From the NCBI GenBank assembly GCA_016716965.1, contig JADJUP010000011.1, forward strand, positions 61,268-125,267: a DNA stretch of 64,000 nt. Reading direction: 5' to 3'. How positions within the stretch are numbered: position 1 is the stretch's first letter; the number at the start of each line of letters is the position of its first letter. Both the position numbers and the translations under genes were made by a program. The notes beneath the pieces were generated by a model that had not been told where the DNA came from, did no database searches, and saw only the letters and a program-made list of their open reading frames with translations. Of this stretch, positions 23,779-33,192 are shown piece after piece. The DNA is from Sulfuritalea sp. (lineage in GTDB: Bacteria > Pseudomonadota > Gammaproteobacteria > Burkholderiales > Rhodocyclaceae).

Positions 23779-25833
23779 ATGAAGGTACTGCGCATCATAG
23801 GCATCGGCGTCGGCATCCTTGTCGCGCTGGTCGCGGCCGGTATCGGCCTGCTCCATGCATTGTTCGACGGCGAGAAGATCAAGGCCGAATTGACGCGCGT
23901 CACAATGGAACAGACGCAACGCAAGCTCGACATCGCCGGGCAGGTGGAACTCGCGGTCTGGCCTGAAGTGAGCATCCGGCTTGGCCGCGTCAGCCTGACC
24001 GAACCAGGCGGCAAGGAGGGGTTCGCCGCGCTTGATTCGGCGCGCGTGGCGGTGGCGGTGCTGCCGCTTTTGTCGAAACATGTCCAGGTACGGCGCATCG
24101 AGGTCACCGGCCTCAAGGCTACGCTGGTGAAAAAGAAGGACGGTACGCTCAACATCGGCGACCTGGTTGGCAGCGACAAACCGGCTGTCGACCAGCCTGC
24201 CCCGAAAGTCGGCGCCGGCGCCACGGCGAGTTCGCCAGTTCAACTCGACATCGCGGGCATCAGGATCGCCAACGCGCAACTGACCTGGCGTGATGAAAAA
24301 GCAGGCAGCACGACATCACTGTCCAACCTCGACATCGGAAGCGGCCGCATAGTCGCCGACGGAGCGAAGCAGACCCTGGCGGTTGACGCTCTGTCGATCG
24401 CGGCAAAAGGCAAGACTGGCGCCGATGCCTTCGAGCTGAAACTTGAAGTACCGAAACTGCTGGTCTCGCCGGACAAGTCCGGCGGCGAAACGCTGCGCCT
24501 TTCCGCCACGCTGGCCGGCAGCGGCCGCAACGTCGTCGCGAAGCTCCTGCTCTCGGGTGTCGAAGGCAATGCAAAGACACTGAAGATCGGCAAGCTCGCG
24601 CTTGACCTCGACGCCACAGCGGGTGAAACGACAGTCAGGGGCCGGCTCGAATCGCCTGTGGCGGCCGACCTTGCGGCGCAGACTCTGGCGCTGGAGAACC
24701 TTGCCGGCAAGATCGAGATTGCCAGCCCGCAGATGCCGATGAAGCAGCTTTCACTGCCGATCGCCGGCAAGCTGCGCACCGATCTGGCAAAGCAGAACGC
24801 CGTACTGGAACTCGGTACGAAATTCGACGAATCCAAGATAGGGCTCAAGCTCGACGTGGCGAAGTTCGCGCCGCTGGCGCTGGGGTTCGACCTCGACATC
24901 GACCAGCTCAATATCGACAAGTATCTGCCGCCTTCCAGCGCCACGCCGGAGAATGCACCCAGGGAGGACAAGCTGGATTTCTCCGGGCTGAAGGGTCATG
25001 ACGTGCACGGCAAGCTCCGCATCGGCGCGCTGCAGGCCTCGAAACTCAAGCTGGCGAAACTCAATGCGACGGTCCGGCTCGCCGGCGGCCGGCTCGAGGT
25101 TGCGCCGCTCGGCATGAATCTTTACGAAGGCACGGCAAACGGCAGCCTTTCGCTAAACGCCAACGGCAACCAGCTCGCGCTCAAGCAAAACCTCGCCGGC
25201 ATCAGCATCAATCCGCTGATGAAGGACCTCGCCGACAAGGACCTGCTCGAAGGCCGCGGCAATGTCGCGCTCGACGTCAGCAGCCGCGGCGAAAGCGTCG
25301 CGGCAATCAAGAAGGCACTGGGGGGCAGCGCATCACTGAGCCTGAAGGACGGTGCGATCAAGGGCATCAACCTGGCTCAGAGCCTGCGTGACATCAAGGG
25401 CAGGCTCGGCGCCAAACAGGATGCGACGCAACAGGCCCGAGCCAGCGACAAGACCGACTTTTCCGAACTCACCGCCACGTTCAGGATCGCCAACGGGGTC
25501 GCGCACAACGACGATCTTTCGATGAAGTCACCCTTCCTGCGGCTGTCGGGCGCCGGCGACATCGACATCGGCGCCGGGCAGATGAACTATGTGGCAAAGA
25601 CCAGCGTCGTCGCCAACAGTGCCGGCCAGGGCGGCAAGGATCTGGAGCACCTCAAGGGACTTACCGTGCCGGTACGCATCAGCGGTCCTTTCGAAAGCCT
25701 GTCGTACCGGCTTGAACTGGGCAACCTGATCGCGGATGCGGCGAAAGCCAAAGTCGAGGAAAAAAAGGAAGAGGTCAAGGCCAGGGTCGAAGAAAAGGCC
25801 AGGGACAAGCTCAAGGGACTGTTCGGCAGGTAA
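23779..25833 (+). CDS. AsmA-family protein
   Basis: 684 residues with one N-terminal membrane anchor (IGIGVGILVALVAAGIGLL), the N-terminal AsmA block (KAELTRVTMEQTQRKLDIAG, VSIRLGRVSL) and the C-terminal AsmA_2-like block (GGSASLSLKDGAIKGINL, DDLSMKSPFLRLSGAGDID). AsmA-like proteins are periplasm-spanning lipid-transfer proteins that influence outer-membrane composition. The tail (VEEKKEEVKARVEEKARDK) is a charged helix. A dispersed-repeat copy (24205-24229) encodes KVGAGATAS in the low-conservation linker near residue 145. Confidence 0.9.
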   Translation: MKVLRIIGIGVGILVALVAAGIGLLHALFDGEKIKAELTRVTMEQTQRKLDIAGQVELAVWPEVSIRLGRVSLTEPGGKEGFAALDSARVAVAVLPLLSKHVQVRRIEVTGLKATLVKKKDGTLNIGDLVGSDKPAVDQPAPKVGAGATASSPVQLDIAGIRIANAQLTWRDEKAGSTTSLSNLDIGSGRIVADGAKQTLAVDALSIAAKGKTGADAFELKLEVPKLLVSPDKSGGETLRLSATLAGSGRNVVAKLLLSGVEGNAKTLKIGKLALDLDATAGETTVRGRLESPVAADLAAQTLALENLAGKIEIASPQMPMKQLSLPIAGKLRTDLAKQNAVLELGTKFDESKIGLKLDVAKFAPLALGFDLDIDQLNIDKYLPPSSATPENAPREDKLDFSGLKGHDVHGKLRIGALQASKLKLAKLNATVRLAGGRLEVAPLGMNLYEGTANGSLSLNANGNQLALKQNLAGISINPLMKDLADKDLLEGRGNVALDVSSRGESVAAIKKALGGSASLSLKDGAIKGINLAQSLRDIKGRLGAKQDATQQARASDKTDFSELTATFRIANGVAHNDDLSMKSPFLRLSGAGDIDIGAGQMNYVAKTSVVANSAGQGGKDLEHLKGLTVPVRISGPFESLSYRLELGNLIADAAKAKVEEKKEEVKARVEEKARDKLKGLFGR

Positions 25834-26153
25834 CGGCCGGGGTATTTGCGGCGCTCGACTACGTAGATACCGCAGCTGGCAGCGTAATTCACGGATCAAC
25901 CGATGGCGCCGTTTTTGAGACTATCAGGCTGGGCAGGAGTGCTTTGACATTCCGGCCCGGGGGGAGTCACAACAGCGACACGCCGATGTCGCGCACAGTA
26001 GGGGTTCGTCCGGCGGACGACAAAATGGAGCGGGTGCTGACGATGATGCGATTGACCATTCCCGGCGTCCGGCCGCGCGAAGCCCGCGCTTCGTCCGAGC
26101 CGGGTCGGTGTCGGGTCCGGCTTGCCATGCGCTGCAATACAGCCGGGGGGTAG
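25834..26153. other. Intergenic stretch before the heme diguanylate cyclase genes
   Basis: 320 bp with no gene I can support. A short open frame on the plus strand is low-complexity Arg/Pro-rich sequence. A GGGGGG tract ends just before ATG 26154 and is the likely ribosome-binding site. Confidence 0.5.
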
Positions 26154-27905
26154 ATGTCGGCAAGACAAGACAATCGGCGCGCAACTGCGTCGGAGGGCAA
26201 TCCATCCAGCGAGTCGGCGCTCGGCTTGCGCTCGATCGGCGCAAAGCTGACCCTGGCGATCTGCCTCGCCATCGCCCTGGGCTTTGGCGGCGTGGTGTTC
26301 TTCTACGCCAAACAGCAGGAGAAGAACATCCTGCTGCAGAACGAGCGCTCGATCCAGCAGGTACTGAACAGCGTCAACGAGGGGCTGCAGACCGTCATGA
26401 TCACCGGGTCGGCGGACGTGGCGGAGCTCTATGCGGATCGGCTGAAGGGAGTCAAGGACATCGACGACTTTCGCATCCTGCGCACCAACGGCCTCGAAGC
26501 CTTCCGCGACAATGAAACCATCCGCAAGGTGAATGAATACCGGCAGGAAGCAGATTTCGAACTGCGCCCCGCAGAGACCCAGGTCCGCGTCTTTGCCGCC
26601 GACAACGCGAACCTGCAACAGGCGATCCGCACGCAACAGTTCGTCTATTACTACGACACCCAGCACGATGACGACCACCTGACCTTCCTGCTGCCGATCA
26701 AGAGCACCAAAAAGTGCCATCGTTGCCACGGCAAGGATCGCGAAGTGCTCGGCGTGCTCGAATTGCGCTCCTCGTTGGCCAGCGTGCGGCAGGAAGTACG
26801 ACAGACCTGGTCGCAGTCGCTGATGGTGCTGGCGATCGCTCTGGTTGCGGTGCTGCTGGTGGCGACCGCGGTGCTGCGGCGCTACATCATCCGCCCGATC
26901 GAGATCGTGTCGACGGCCATGGCCAAGGTGGCGTCGGGCGACCTCGACCAGAACATCCCGGTCATGGGGCGCGACGAGCTGTCGTTGATGGCGACATCAT
27001 TCAACAAGATGACAGCGGAACTGCGCGAGCGCTATGCCGGCTTCAATTCCGAGCACAACAAGCTCGAGACCATCCTGATGGGGACCGACGAAGGGATCGT
27101 CGTCACCGACGGCTCCGGCGCGGTGGCGCTGGTCAATCCGGCAGCGACGAAACTGCTCGACAAACCCGCCGAAACCATCATCCAGGAGGGTTTCCTGCGC
27201 CTGCTGGATGATCCGCAGCGCATGGAGCGTTCCCTGGAGAATTCCGGAAACGGGGGCGCGACCGACGTGTTCCTCTACCGCCAGCGCTTCCTCACGATCA
27301 ATGCCTCGACCCTGCGCGCCGCCGATGGTCGCATGCTCGGCCATGCCGCCATCATCCGCGACATGACGAAGGAAAAGCGCCTGGAGCAGATGCTGCGTGA
27401 ACTCTCGAACACCGATGCACTGACGGGCCTGGCCAACCGGCGCGCCCTCGACGACACATTGGCGCGCGAGTTTGGTCTGGCCCGCGAACAGGGTCGCGAC
27501 CTGGCCTTGCTGATGTTCGACATCGACCACTTCAAGAAATTCAACGATACCTACGGCCATGACCAGGGCGACCGGGTGCTCAAGGCGTTTGCCGCCACTG
27601 TTCGCTCTTATGTCCGCGACGTGCTCGATACCGTTTGCCGCTACGGCGGCGAGGAGTTCATGGTGATCGCGCGCGAAACTTCGCAGGAAGGCGGAATCAT
27701 CCTCGCCGAGCGCATCCGCGAAGGCGTCGAAGCCATGGTCGTCGATGGTTTGCGCGTAACGACCAGCATCGGCGTCGCCGGCATCCGCGAGACCGGGGCC
27801 GCGACCGGCGGCGAACTGATAGAGCGCGCCGATTCCGCGCTCTACGAAGCCAAGCGCGGCGGCCGCAACCGCGTCGTTGCGGCGACAACAGGGGATGCGG
27901 CGTGA
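26154..27905 (+). CDS. Diguanylate cyclase with periplasmic c-type heme sensor (HAMP-PAS-GGDEF)
   Basis: 583 residues. TM1 ~33-52; periplasmic sensor ~53-222 whose end holds KKCHRCHGKDREVLGVLEL, a CXXCH heme motif (Cys188, Cys191, His192); TM2 ~223-243; HAMP (RRYIIRPIEIVSTAMAKV); PAS-like (TILMGTDEGIVVTDGSG); and GGDEF with active site RYGGEEF near 500. It should make cyclic-di-GMP in response to a signal read by the heme (redox state, O2, NO or similar). A second, related gene overlaps its stop. Both converge on the MtrB/decaheme operon. Confidence 0.92.
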   Translation: MSARQDNRRATASEGNPSSESALGLRSIGAKLTLAICLAIALGFGGVVFFYAKQQEKNILLQNERSIQQVLNSVNEGLQTVMITGSADVAELYADRLKGVKDIDDFRILRTNGLEAFRDNETIRKVNEYRQEADFELRPAETQVRVFAADNANLQQAIRTQQFVYYYDTQHDDDHLTFLLPIKSTKKCHRCHGKDREVLGVLELRSSLASVRQEVRQTWSQSLMVLAIALVAVLLVATAVLRRYIIRPIEIVSTAMAKVASGDLDQNIPVMGRDELSLMATSFNKMTAELRERYAGFNSEHNKLETILMGTDEGIVVTDGSGAVALVNPAATKLLDKPAETIIQEGFLRLLDDPQRMERSLENSGNGGATDVFLYRQRFLTINASTLRAADGRMLGHAAIIRDMTKEKRLEQMLRELSNTDALTGLANRRALDDTLAREFGLAREQGRDLALLMFDIDHFKKFNDTYGHDQGDRVLKAFAATVRSYVRDVLDTVCRYGGEEFMVIARETSQEGGIILAERIREGVEAMVVDGLRVTTSIGVAGIRETGAATGGELIERADSALYEAKRGGRNRVVAATTGDAA

Positions 27906-29587
27906 TCCACTTCAAGCATATCGGTCATCGGTTGCTCGCGGCGGTGGGCGGCATCGTCATCCTCGGCATCGCCGCCATCGCCGTCACCTATGCGATGCGC
28001 CAGGAAGCCTCGTCGATCCAGCAGGCCGAGAGCGCCCTGGGCAAAGTCACGGACTCCGTCGGCGAGGGCTTGAAGGCCCTGATGATGGGCGGGCATGCCA
28101 AGGCGGCGCCCGATTTTGCCAGCCGGCTCAACAATGTGCCGAACGTGATCGATTACCGCATCGTCCGCATCGACGGAATGCAGGCCTTCATCGACAATAC
28201 GACCGTGCTGAAGGTCAACGAACGCCTGGGCGAGTTCGAATTCACCGGCCGCAAGAACGACCCGCCGCCACAACGCGCGATTTCCGGCGACGATCCAGGC
28301 TTGGAACGCATGCGGCAGACCGGCAAGCGAGTCTTCTCCTATCGCACCCTGCCCGGCGGCGAGCGCCTGGTCACGGTGTTCAGCCCGATCCATGCCGCCG
28401 CGGCCTGCCAGAAATGCCACGGCGAGGACGAGACCCTGCGCGGCGCAATCACGCTGACGGCATCCATGAAGGAGATCGACAGCGACGTCGAACGAACCTG
28501 GCGCCTGTCGGTACTGGTGATCGTCGCCGCGCTGGCCGCAATCGTCGCGCTGATCTACTGGTTCGCCCATCGCACCGTGGTGTCGCGCATCGTCGAGTTT
28601 CTCGGTGCGATGGAAACCGCCGCGGTGGGCGACATGTCGGTGCGCCTCAGGGCCGGCGGCCGCGACGAGTTGGGTCGCATGGCGCGCTCGTTCAACCACA
28701 TGAACGAGGAGCTGTTCGCGATATACGGCAGCCTCCGCGAGGAGCGCAACAAGCTGAATACGATCATTCATGGCGCCACATCCGGCATCGTGGTTACCGA
28801 TGCACTGCAGAAAGTGGTACTCGTCAATCGGGCAGCAGAGGAAATCCTCGGCAGGAATGAAGCGGATATCATCGCGCGGGGATTCCTCCACCTGTTCGAC
28901 GATCCGGCCTGGATGGAAGCGCGCATCGCCGACGCCGCGAAAGGGCAGTCGGCCACGCTGCTGGAATGGAAGGGCAAGGTGCTATCGATCCAGGCATCGA
29001 CGATTCGCCATGGCGACGGCGCCATCATCGGCTCGGCGGCGCTGATCCGCGACATCACCGAAGAGCACCGCCTCGAAACGGAGCTGAAGCAGCAATCGAT
29101 CACCGACGCCCTGACCGGCCTGCACAACCGGCGACATCTGGACGAAGTACTGATTACGGAATACAAGCGCTGGCAGCGTTACGCCCAGCCGCTATCGGTA
29201 ATGATGGTCGACGTCGACCATTTCAAGAAATTCAACGACACGCACGGCCACGACTGTGGCGACCGCGTTTTGGCCGCGATCGGCGCCGTGCTCAGGAGTC
29301 TCGCCGCGCCCGCGCTGATCCCGTGCCGCTATGGCGGCGAGGAAATGCTGGTGATCATGCCCGGCATCCTCGAAGCGCAGGCCATGGCGTTCGCCGAGAC
29401 CGTACGCCTGCGGATTTCCGAACTGGTCATCGACGGGCTACAGGTCACGGTCAGCATTGGCGTCGCCGGCCAACCCGGCCACGAGGCCGTCGATGGCGAA
29501 GCGCTGGTCAAACTGGCCGACGAGGCTCTGTATGACGCCAAGGAGAACGGCCGCAACCAGGTGCGCCGACCGCTCCCGGGCGCCTGA
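27902..29587 (+). CDS. Second diguanylate cyclase with c-type heme sensor
   Basis: 561 residues, a paralogue of the preceding gene with the same layout: TM1 (~10-31), periplasmic domain ending AACQKCHGEDETLRGAITL (Cys169, Cys172, His173), TM2, HAMP, PAS-like (TIIHGATSGIVVTDALQ) and GGDEF with RYGGEEM, where the usual Phe of GGEEF is Met. GTG 27902 overlaps the upstream TGA (GTGA), indicating coupled translation. The open frame is longer upstream but that part overlaps the first gene out of frame. The GGEEM variant may still be active; key Gly-Gly-Glu-Glu residues are kept. Confidence 0.92.
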   Translation: MIHFKHIGHRLLAAVGGIVILGIAAIAVTYAMRQEASSIQQAESALGKVTDSVGEGLKALMMGGHAKAAPDFASRLNNVPNVIDYRIVRIDGMQAFIDNTTVLKVNERLGEFEFTGRKNDPPPQRAISGDDPGLERMRQTGKRVFSYRTLPGGERLVTVFSPIHAAAACQKCHGEDETLRGAITLTASMKEIDSDVERTWRLSVLVIVAALAAIVALIYWFAHRTVVSRIVEFLGAMETAAVGDMSVRLRAGGRDELGRMARSFNHMNEELFAIYGSLREERNKLNTIIHGATSGIVVTDALQKVVLVNRAAEEILGRNEADIIARGFLHLFDDPAWMEARIADAAKGQSATLLEWKGKVLSIQASTIRHGDGAIIGSAALIRDITEEHRLETELKQQSITDALTGLHNRRHLDEVLITEYKRWQRYAQPLSVMMVDVDHFKKFNDTHGHDCGDRVLAAIGAVLRSLAAPALIPCRYGGEEMLVIMPGILEAQAMAFAETVRLRISELVIDGLQVTVSIGVAGQPGHEAVDGEALVKLADEALYDAKENGRNQVRRPLPGA

Positions 29588-29590
29588 CCA

Positions 29591-31669
29591 TCAGCGCATG
29601 CGGTGGTAGTAGGTGATGCCGAGGAAGGCCGCGTTCTGCCGTTCCGGCAGGGTCACCGTGGTGCCATCGGAGTAGGTCCAGCCCTGCCAGGTCCAGTCGT
29701 TGGTGCGCATGCGATCGATGATGATTTCGCCGCGAATCCCGGAATGGCGGTCGAGCGCATGGTCGGCGTGCAGCTTGAGCGTCAAGTGGCGATAAACGTA
29801 GTCGGGCAGGGATGTCGGGGTCAGGGCATCGGTGCCGCTGCCGCCCGTGCGCTGCAAGCCGTGGCGGGCAGCGTCCGCCGCAATGCTGAGGTCGGCGCCG
29901 AGTTCCAGGTTGGCCTTGGGCCTGCCCTTGAGGCCAAACCCCAGCGCCGTCGTCGTATTGCGCACGCTGGCCTGCCAGAGCACGTTGTCGCCCACTGTAG
30001 CCGGATTGATGTCGCTGCGCGTTGCCTGCTCGACCAGTATCCGTTCCTGCGACAACCATGCATGCGTCTGCCATTTCGAACTGATCTGGTAGGCGGCGTC
30101 GGCCGAAAACAGCAGGGTGTCGCCCTTGCGCGGACCGAGGTTGCGGCCCGAGTAACGGTCGCTGCCGAGGTCGCCGCGAAACTGCAGCGACCAGTCCTCG
30201 TCGGGGATCCAGTCGGCGGAGAGGCGCAGCTTGTCGCGCTGGCGATCGGCCCAGATGAGAGAGTTGAGCTGGTTGGTCGCCTGCGAATAGGTATCCGGCA
30301 CATACTCCGAACCGCCGCGATAGCCATGGATGAAGGCGAGTCCGCCATTCAGGGTCTCCGACAGCATGCGCTTGATTTCCACGCGTGCCTGGGTCTCGTC
30401 CGTGCGTTCGCGATAGGCGATGCGCCGGTACTGGAACGGCACATTGCGCCGGATCTGCTCGTGCTCCAGGCCGGCAACCAAACGGTAGCCGTCGTCCAGC
30501 TGGTAGCCGGCCTCCAGCATGCCCTTGAGCTGCTTCAGCGAACGCGGAATGTTGAACCCGGTGATGCCGGCGGTCGCCAGGCTGGTAGTCGCCGTCGGCA
30601 CCGCCGGAGTCAGGTACTGGGCGACGCGGCTCTGGTCGTCGCGATCCTCGAAGCGCAACTGGGCGCTGAGGTCGAGCCGGTCGGCCGGTCGCAGCGTCAG
30701 GTCGGCGTAGGCCAGCGTGGTCACCTCGCGCCCGCCGGGAGAAGTCTCGCGGTTTCCGGCCAGGGTGGGCGGCGTGACGAACACGCTGTCCTGTTTGGCG
30801 ATCGAGCGCGACAACTTGAAGGTACTGCGGCCCGTCTCGCCGAAGTTGTAGCCGCCGGAAAGGTGGAACTTGTGCGCCTGGTTCGAGGGTGGGGCCGCGG
30901 TGGGGGAAAACGTTGCTATCCCGCCCGCGATGTCGATGCGCGGCAGCTTGTTCTGGAATGATGAACCGCTGTAGCCGCCCGTCAGTTGCAGCGTCTTGTC
31001 GGCGTAGCTGGCGGTCAGCTCCCACTGCCGCGTCACGCGATCGATCGCCTCGGTGAGGAAATTGATCGTGCCCGGCGTGCCCTGTCCGTAGGCGCGATCG
31101 CCGCTGCGTTCATCCTGCTTGAAACTTGCGCGCAGCTCGAGCCCGCCGATGACGAACTTGCGGAAGCCGGCGGCGAAACTGTCATGCGCGACACCGAGGT
31201 CGATAGTGCGCTTCGGAGCTGCCGCACTGACGGTGAGGGAAGCCGTGCCGACCCCTGCCAGGCCCGTATTGAAGACACGTGGGTCGCGGAACCTGTAGTG
31301 CCCCGTATCGAGGTAATACGCCCAGTCGCCCTGTTGTTGGTGTTCCAGTCGCAACTGCCGGTTATCGAGGCCCAGGTTGTTGCCTTTCAGCCGAAACCAT
31401 GTGCCCGTTGCATCGTCGCGCCGAACAAGGTTCAGATTTAGCAACCCGTAGGCCGATTCGCTGTTCAAGCCACTGTAGGCGCCGAAGCGGCGCGCATCGC
31501 CGGACACCATGCCGACACCTACGTCGATGCGGGTATCCGGCGTTGCCAGGTCCATCCGCAATTCGTTGGCTATTTTTTCGTAATCCTGCGCCAACAGGCT
31601 GCCGCTCGCCAGGCCGGAAACCAGCACGGCGGTGAATTGCAGGAGGGGGCGGGTGTAGGCTCGGCTCAT
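29591..31669 (-). CDS. MtrB/PioB-family outer-membrane porin of an electron conduit
   Basis: 692 residues: signal peptide (cut near SLLAQ, ~28), then a long alternating pattern of amphipathic beta strands ending in FLGITYYHRMR, typical of MtrB/PioB decaheme-associated porins. In such complexes the barrel sheaths a decaheme cytochrome to carry electrons across the outer membrane. It lies 16 bp downstream of the decaheme gene. No CxxC is seen near the mature N-terminus, unlike Shewanella MtrB. Direction of flow (metal oxidation or reduction) cannot be read from sequence; the monoheme partner resembles the MtoD arrangement of Fe(II) oxidisers. Confidence 0.9.
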   Translation of the reverse strand: MSRAYTRPLLQFTAVLVSGLASGSLLAQDYEKIANELRMDLATPDTRIDVGVGMVSGDARRFGAYSGLNSESAYGLLNLNLVRRDDATGTWFRLKGNNLGLDNRQLRLEHQQQGDWAYYLDTGHYRFRDPRVFNTGLAGVGTASLTVSAAAPKRTIDLGVAHDSFAAGFRKFVIGGLELRASFKQDERSGDRAYGQGTPGTINFLTEAIDRVTRQWELTASYADKTLQLTGGYSGSSFQNKLPRIDIAGGIATFSPTAAPPSNQAHKFHLSGGYNFGETGRSTFKLSRSIAKQDSVFVTPPTLAGNRETSPGGREVTTLAYADLTLRPADRLDLSAQLRFEDRDDQSRVAQYLTPAVPTATTSLATAGITGFNIPRSLKQLKGMLEAGYQLDDGYRLVAGLEHEQIRRNVPFQYRRIAYRERTDETQARVEIKRMLSETLNGGLAFIHGYRGGSEYVPDTYSQATNQLNSLIWADRQRDKLRLSADWIPDEDWSLQFRGDLGSDRYSGRNLGPRKGDTLLFSADAAYQISSKWQTHAWLSQERILVEQATRSDINPATVGDNVLWQASVRNTTTALGFGLKGRPKANLELGADLSIAADAARHGLQRTGGSGTDALTPTSLPDYVYRHLTLKLHADHALDRHSGIRGEIIIDRMRTNDWTWQGWTYSDGTTVTLPERQNAAFLGITYYHRMR

Positions 31670-31685
31670 CGCGTTTTCCCCGTAT

Positions 31686-32699
31686 TCAGCGCCGGAAGCG
31701 GGTCGAGTTGGGGGCATTGGCGGGGTGGCTGCCGCCATGGATATTGGTGTGGCAGTTCAGGCAGCCCCGCGCCTGGGTCAGGGCACTGCTGCCAGGCGCA
31801 TTGGTCTTGGCGTTGTTGAGGCCGGGAAAATTGCCGCGATGGTTTGCCGGTTCGTGGCATTGCTGGCAAAGAAACGGCGGGCGCAGCTTGAGCAGGCCGG
31901 CGACCGTCGAACCATGGGGGTTGTGGCACAGGGAGCAATCCTGGCGCACCGCCGGATGGCTCCACAGGAAGGGACCGCGATAATCCATGTGGCAGGTGTA
32001 GCAGGTGTCGTTCACGCTGTCCTTGACCATCATTTTCGGCCCCGCCGATCCGTGCGGGTTGTGGCAGTCGATGCAGACCATGGTGCCCTCGACAATCGGA
32101 TGGCGATAGGGACGGTTGATCTGGGCGCGCTTTTCCGCATGGCAGGAAATGCACATGGCGACCACCGTTGCGCGCGTGGTGGCCCGGTCGCTTGCGGCGT
32201 GGATCTGGTGGCAGTTGCTGCAGACCATGTCGCGCCGGGAATGCGTGCCGCTGGCCCAGTGCATCAGCTTGTCGCCTTCGTGGCAGCCCAGGCAGGTCTT
32301 GTTGTGGGCCTTGGGATCAGCAACAGCCTTTTTGCCGTAGGGGCGCTCCGGCAGGGGGCGCTCGGTACCGACCTGCTTCAGGTGCGTCTCGCTTTCGCCA
32401 TGACAGGCGACACAGGTCGGCGTGCGGGAATCTGCCACCGTGCCATGCTTGGTGCGACCGATGGGCAGCACCGGATAGGCCTCGATCTCGTCATCGCTGA
32501 CATCGTTGTGGCAACGCGTACAACGTGCGTCGCCGGTACGCAGGATATCCTTGGCCTCGCTCTTGCCCGACTTGCTGGATGCCGCTGCGGTGACGGCCGG
32601 CGCCTGGACGAGTGCGGCCACCGCGAGCGCGCAGGCGAGGAACCGGGGCAGGGCGAACCAGGCCTGCCGCAGGCCCATCGGAAACAAGGGCGCGTTCAC
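31686..32699 (-). CDS. Decaheme c-type cytochrome, MtrA/DmsE/PioA family
   Basis: 337 residues with a signal peptide and ten CXXCH motifs in order: CTRCH, CVACH, CLGCH, CSNCH, CISCH, CIDCH, CYTCH, CSLCH, CQQCH, CLNCH, with HNPHGS and similar distal His segments. This is the heme wire that sits inside the MtrB-type barrel. Start: GTG 32699 overlaps the TGA of the monoheme gene (GTGA); ATG 32678 is the alternative and gives the same mature protein. Confidence 0.93.
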   Translation of the reverse strand: MNAPLFPMGLRQAWFALPRFLACALAVAALVQAPAVTAAASSKSGKSEAKDILRTGDARCTRCHNDVSDDEIEAYPVLPIGRTKHGTVADSRTPTCVACHGESETHLKQVGTERPLPERPYGKKAVADPKAHNKTCLGCHEGDKLMHWASGTHSRRDMVCSNCHQIHAASDRATTRATVVAMCISCHAEKRAQINRPYRHPIVEGTMVCIDCHNPHGSAGPKMMVKDSVNDTCYTCHMDYRGPFLWSHPAVRQDCSLCHNPHGSTVAGLLKLRPPFLCQQCHEPANHRGNFPGLNNAKTNAPGSSALTQARGCLNCHTNIHGGSHPANAPNSTRFRR

Positions 32700-33031
32700 T
32701 GCGACAGTATCCAGCGCAACAGGTTGTAGATCTCGGCGCTCTTTTTCGACTTCACGATTTGGTGATCCTCCTCTTCGCCGTCGATCTTGACCTTGGGAGC
32801 AGTCGTGACGTGCGTGTACAACGTTTTTTCGGCATCCGGCTTGCCCCGGTACTTCTTCGCGACTTCGCGGTACGGTGGTCCTTCCTTCTTGACATCCACC
32901 GAATGACACTTGAGGCAATTGCTCTTCTTCGCCAGTTCGAGCGCCGCTTCCTCGTCTACTGCGGCACGTCCGTTAACGGACACCAGCAACGCTACGATCC
33001 CGACGCACGCGGCAGACCAGTCGAGCCGCAT
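32696..33031 (-). CDS. Monoheme class I cytochrome c
   Basis: 111 residues: signal peptide (cut after GRAA, ~22), a single heme site NCLKCHSVD, and a short C-terminal helix AEIYNLLRWILSQ. Met in the usual C-terminal axial-ligand position is not evident, so the sixth ligand is uncertain. ATG 33031 follows GGAAGG by 9 nt; an upstream ATG at 33064 is possible. As first gene of the operon it probably shuttles electrons between the decaheme conduit and inner-membrane partners. Confidence 0.88.
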   Translation of the reverse strand: MRLDWSAACVGIVALLVSVNGRAAVDEEAALELAKKSNCLKCHSVDVKKEGPPYREVAKKYRGKPDAEKTLYTHVTTAPKVKIDGEEEDHQIVKSKKSAEIYNLLRWILSQ

Positions 33032-33192
33032 CCGGGCTGCCTTCCGTGGTTGTTCGCTTCGCATGCCGAAACCCGAGAATATCACCTTCGCTCTATCCCT
33101 CGCCAAGTGAAACAAGCCCGGATTGCGCCTTCGCCTCGGCGCCTTGCGGGCAGGAGAGATACTATTCGGTCTACGTCACCGGTAGGAAAATC

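Noticed and set aside
25896..26729. 277-residue open frame antisense to the first heme diguanylate cyclase
   Set aside because: Mirror of codon bias in a real gene; no domain, no ribosome-binding site.
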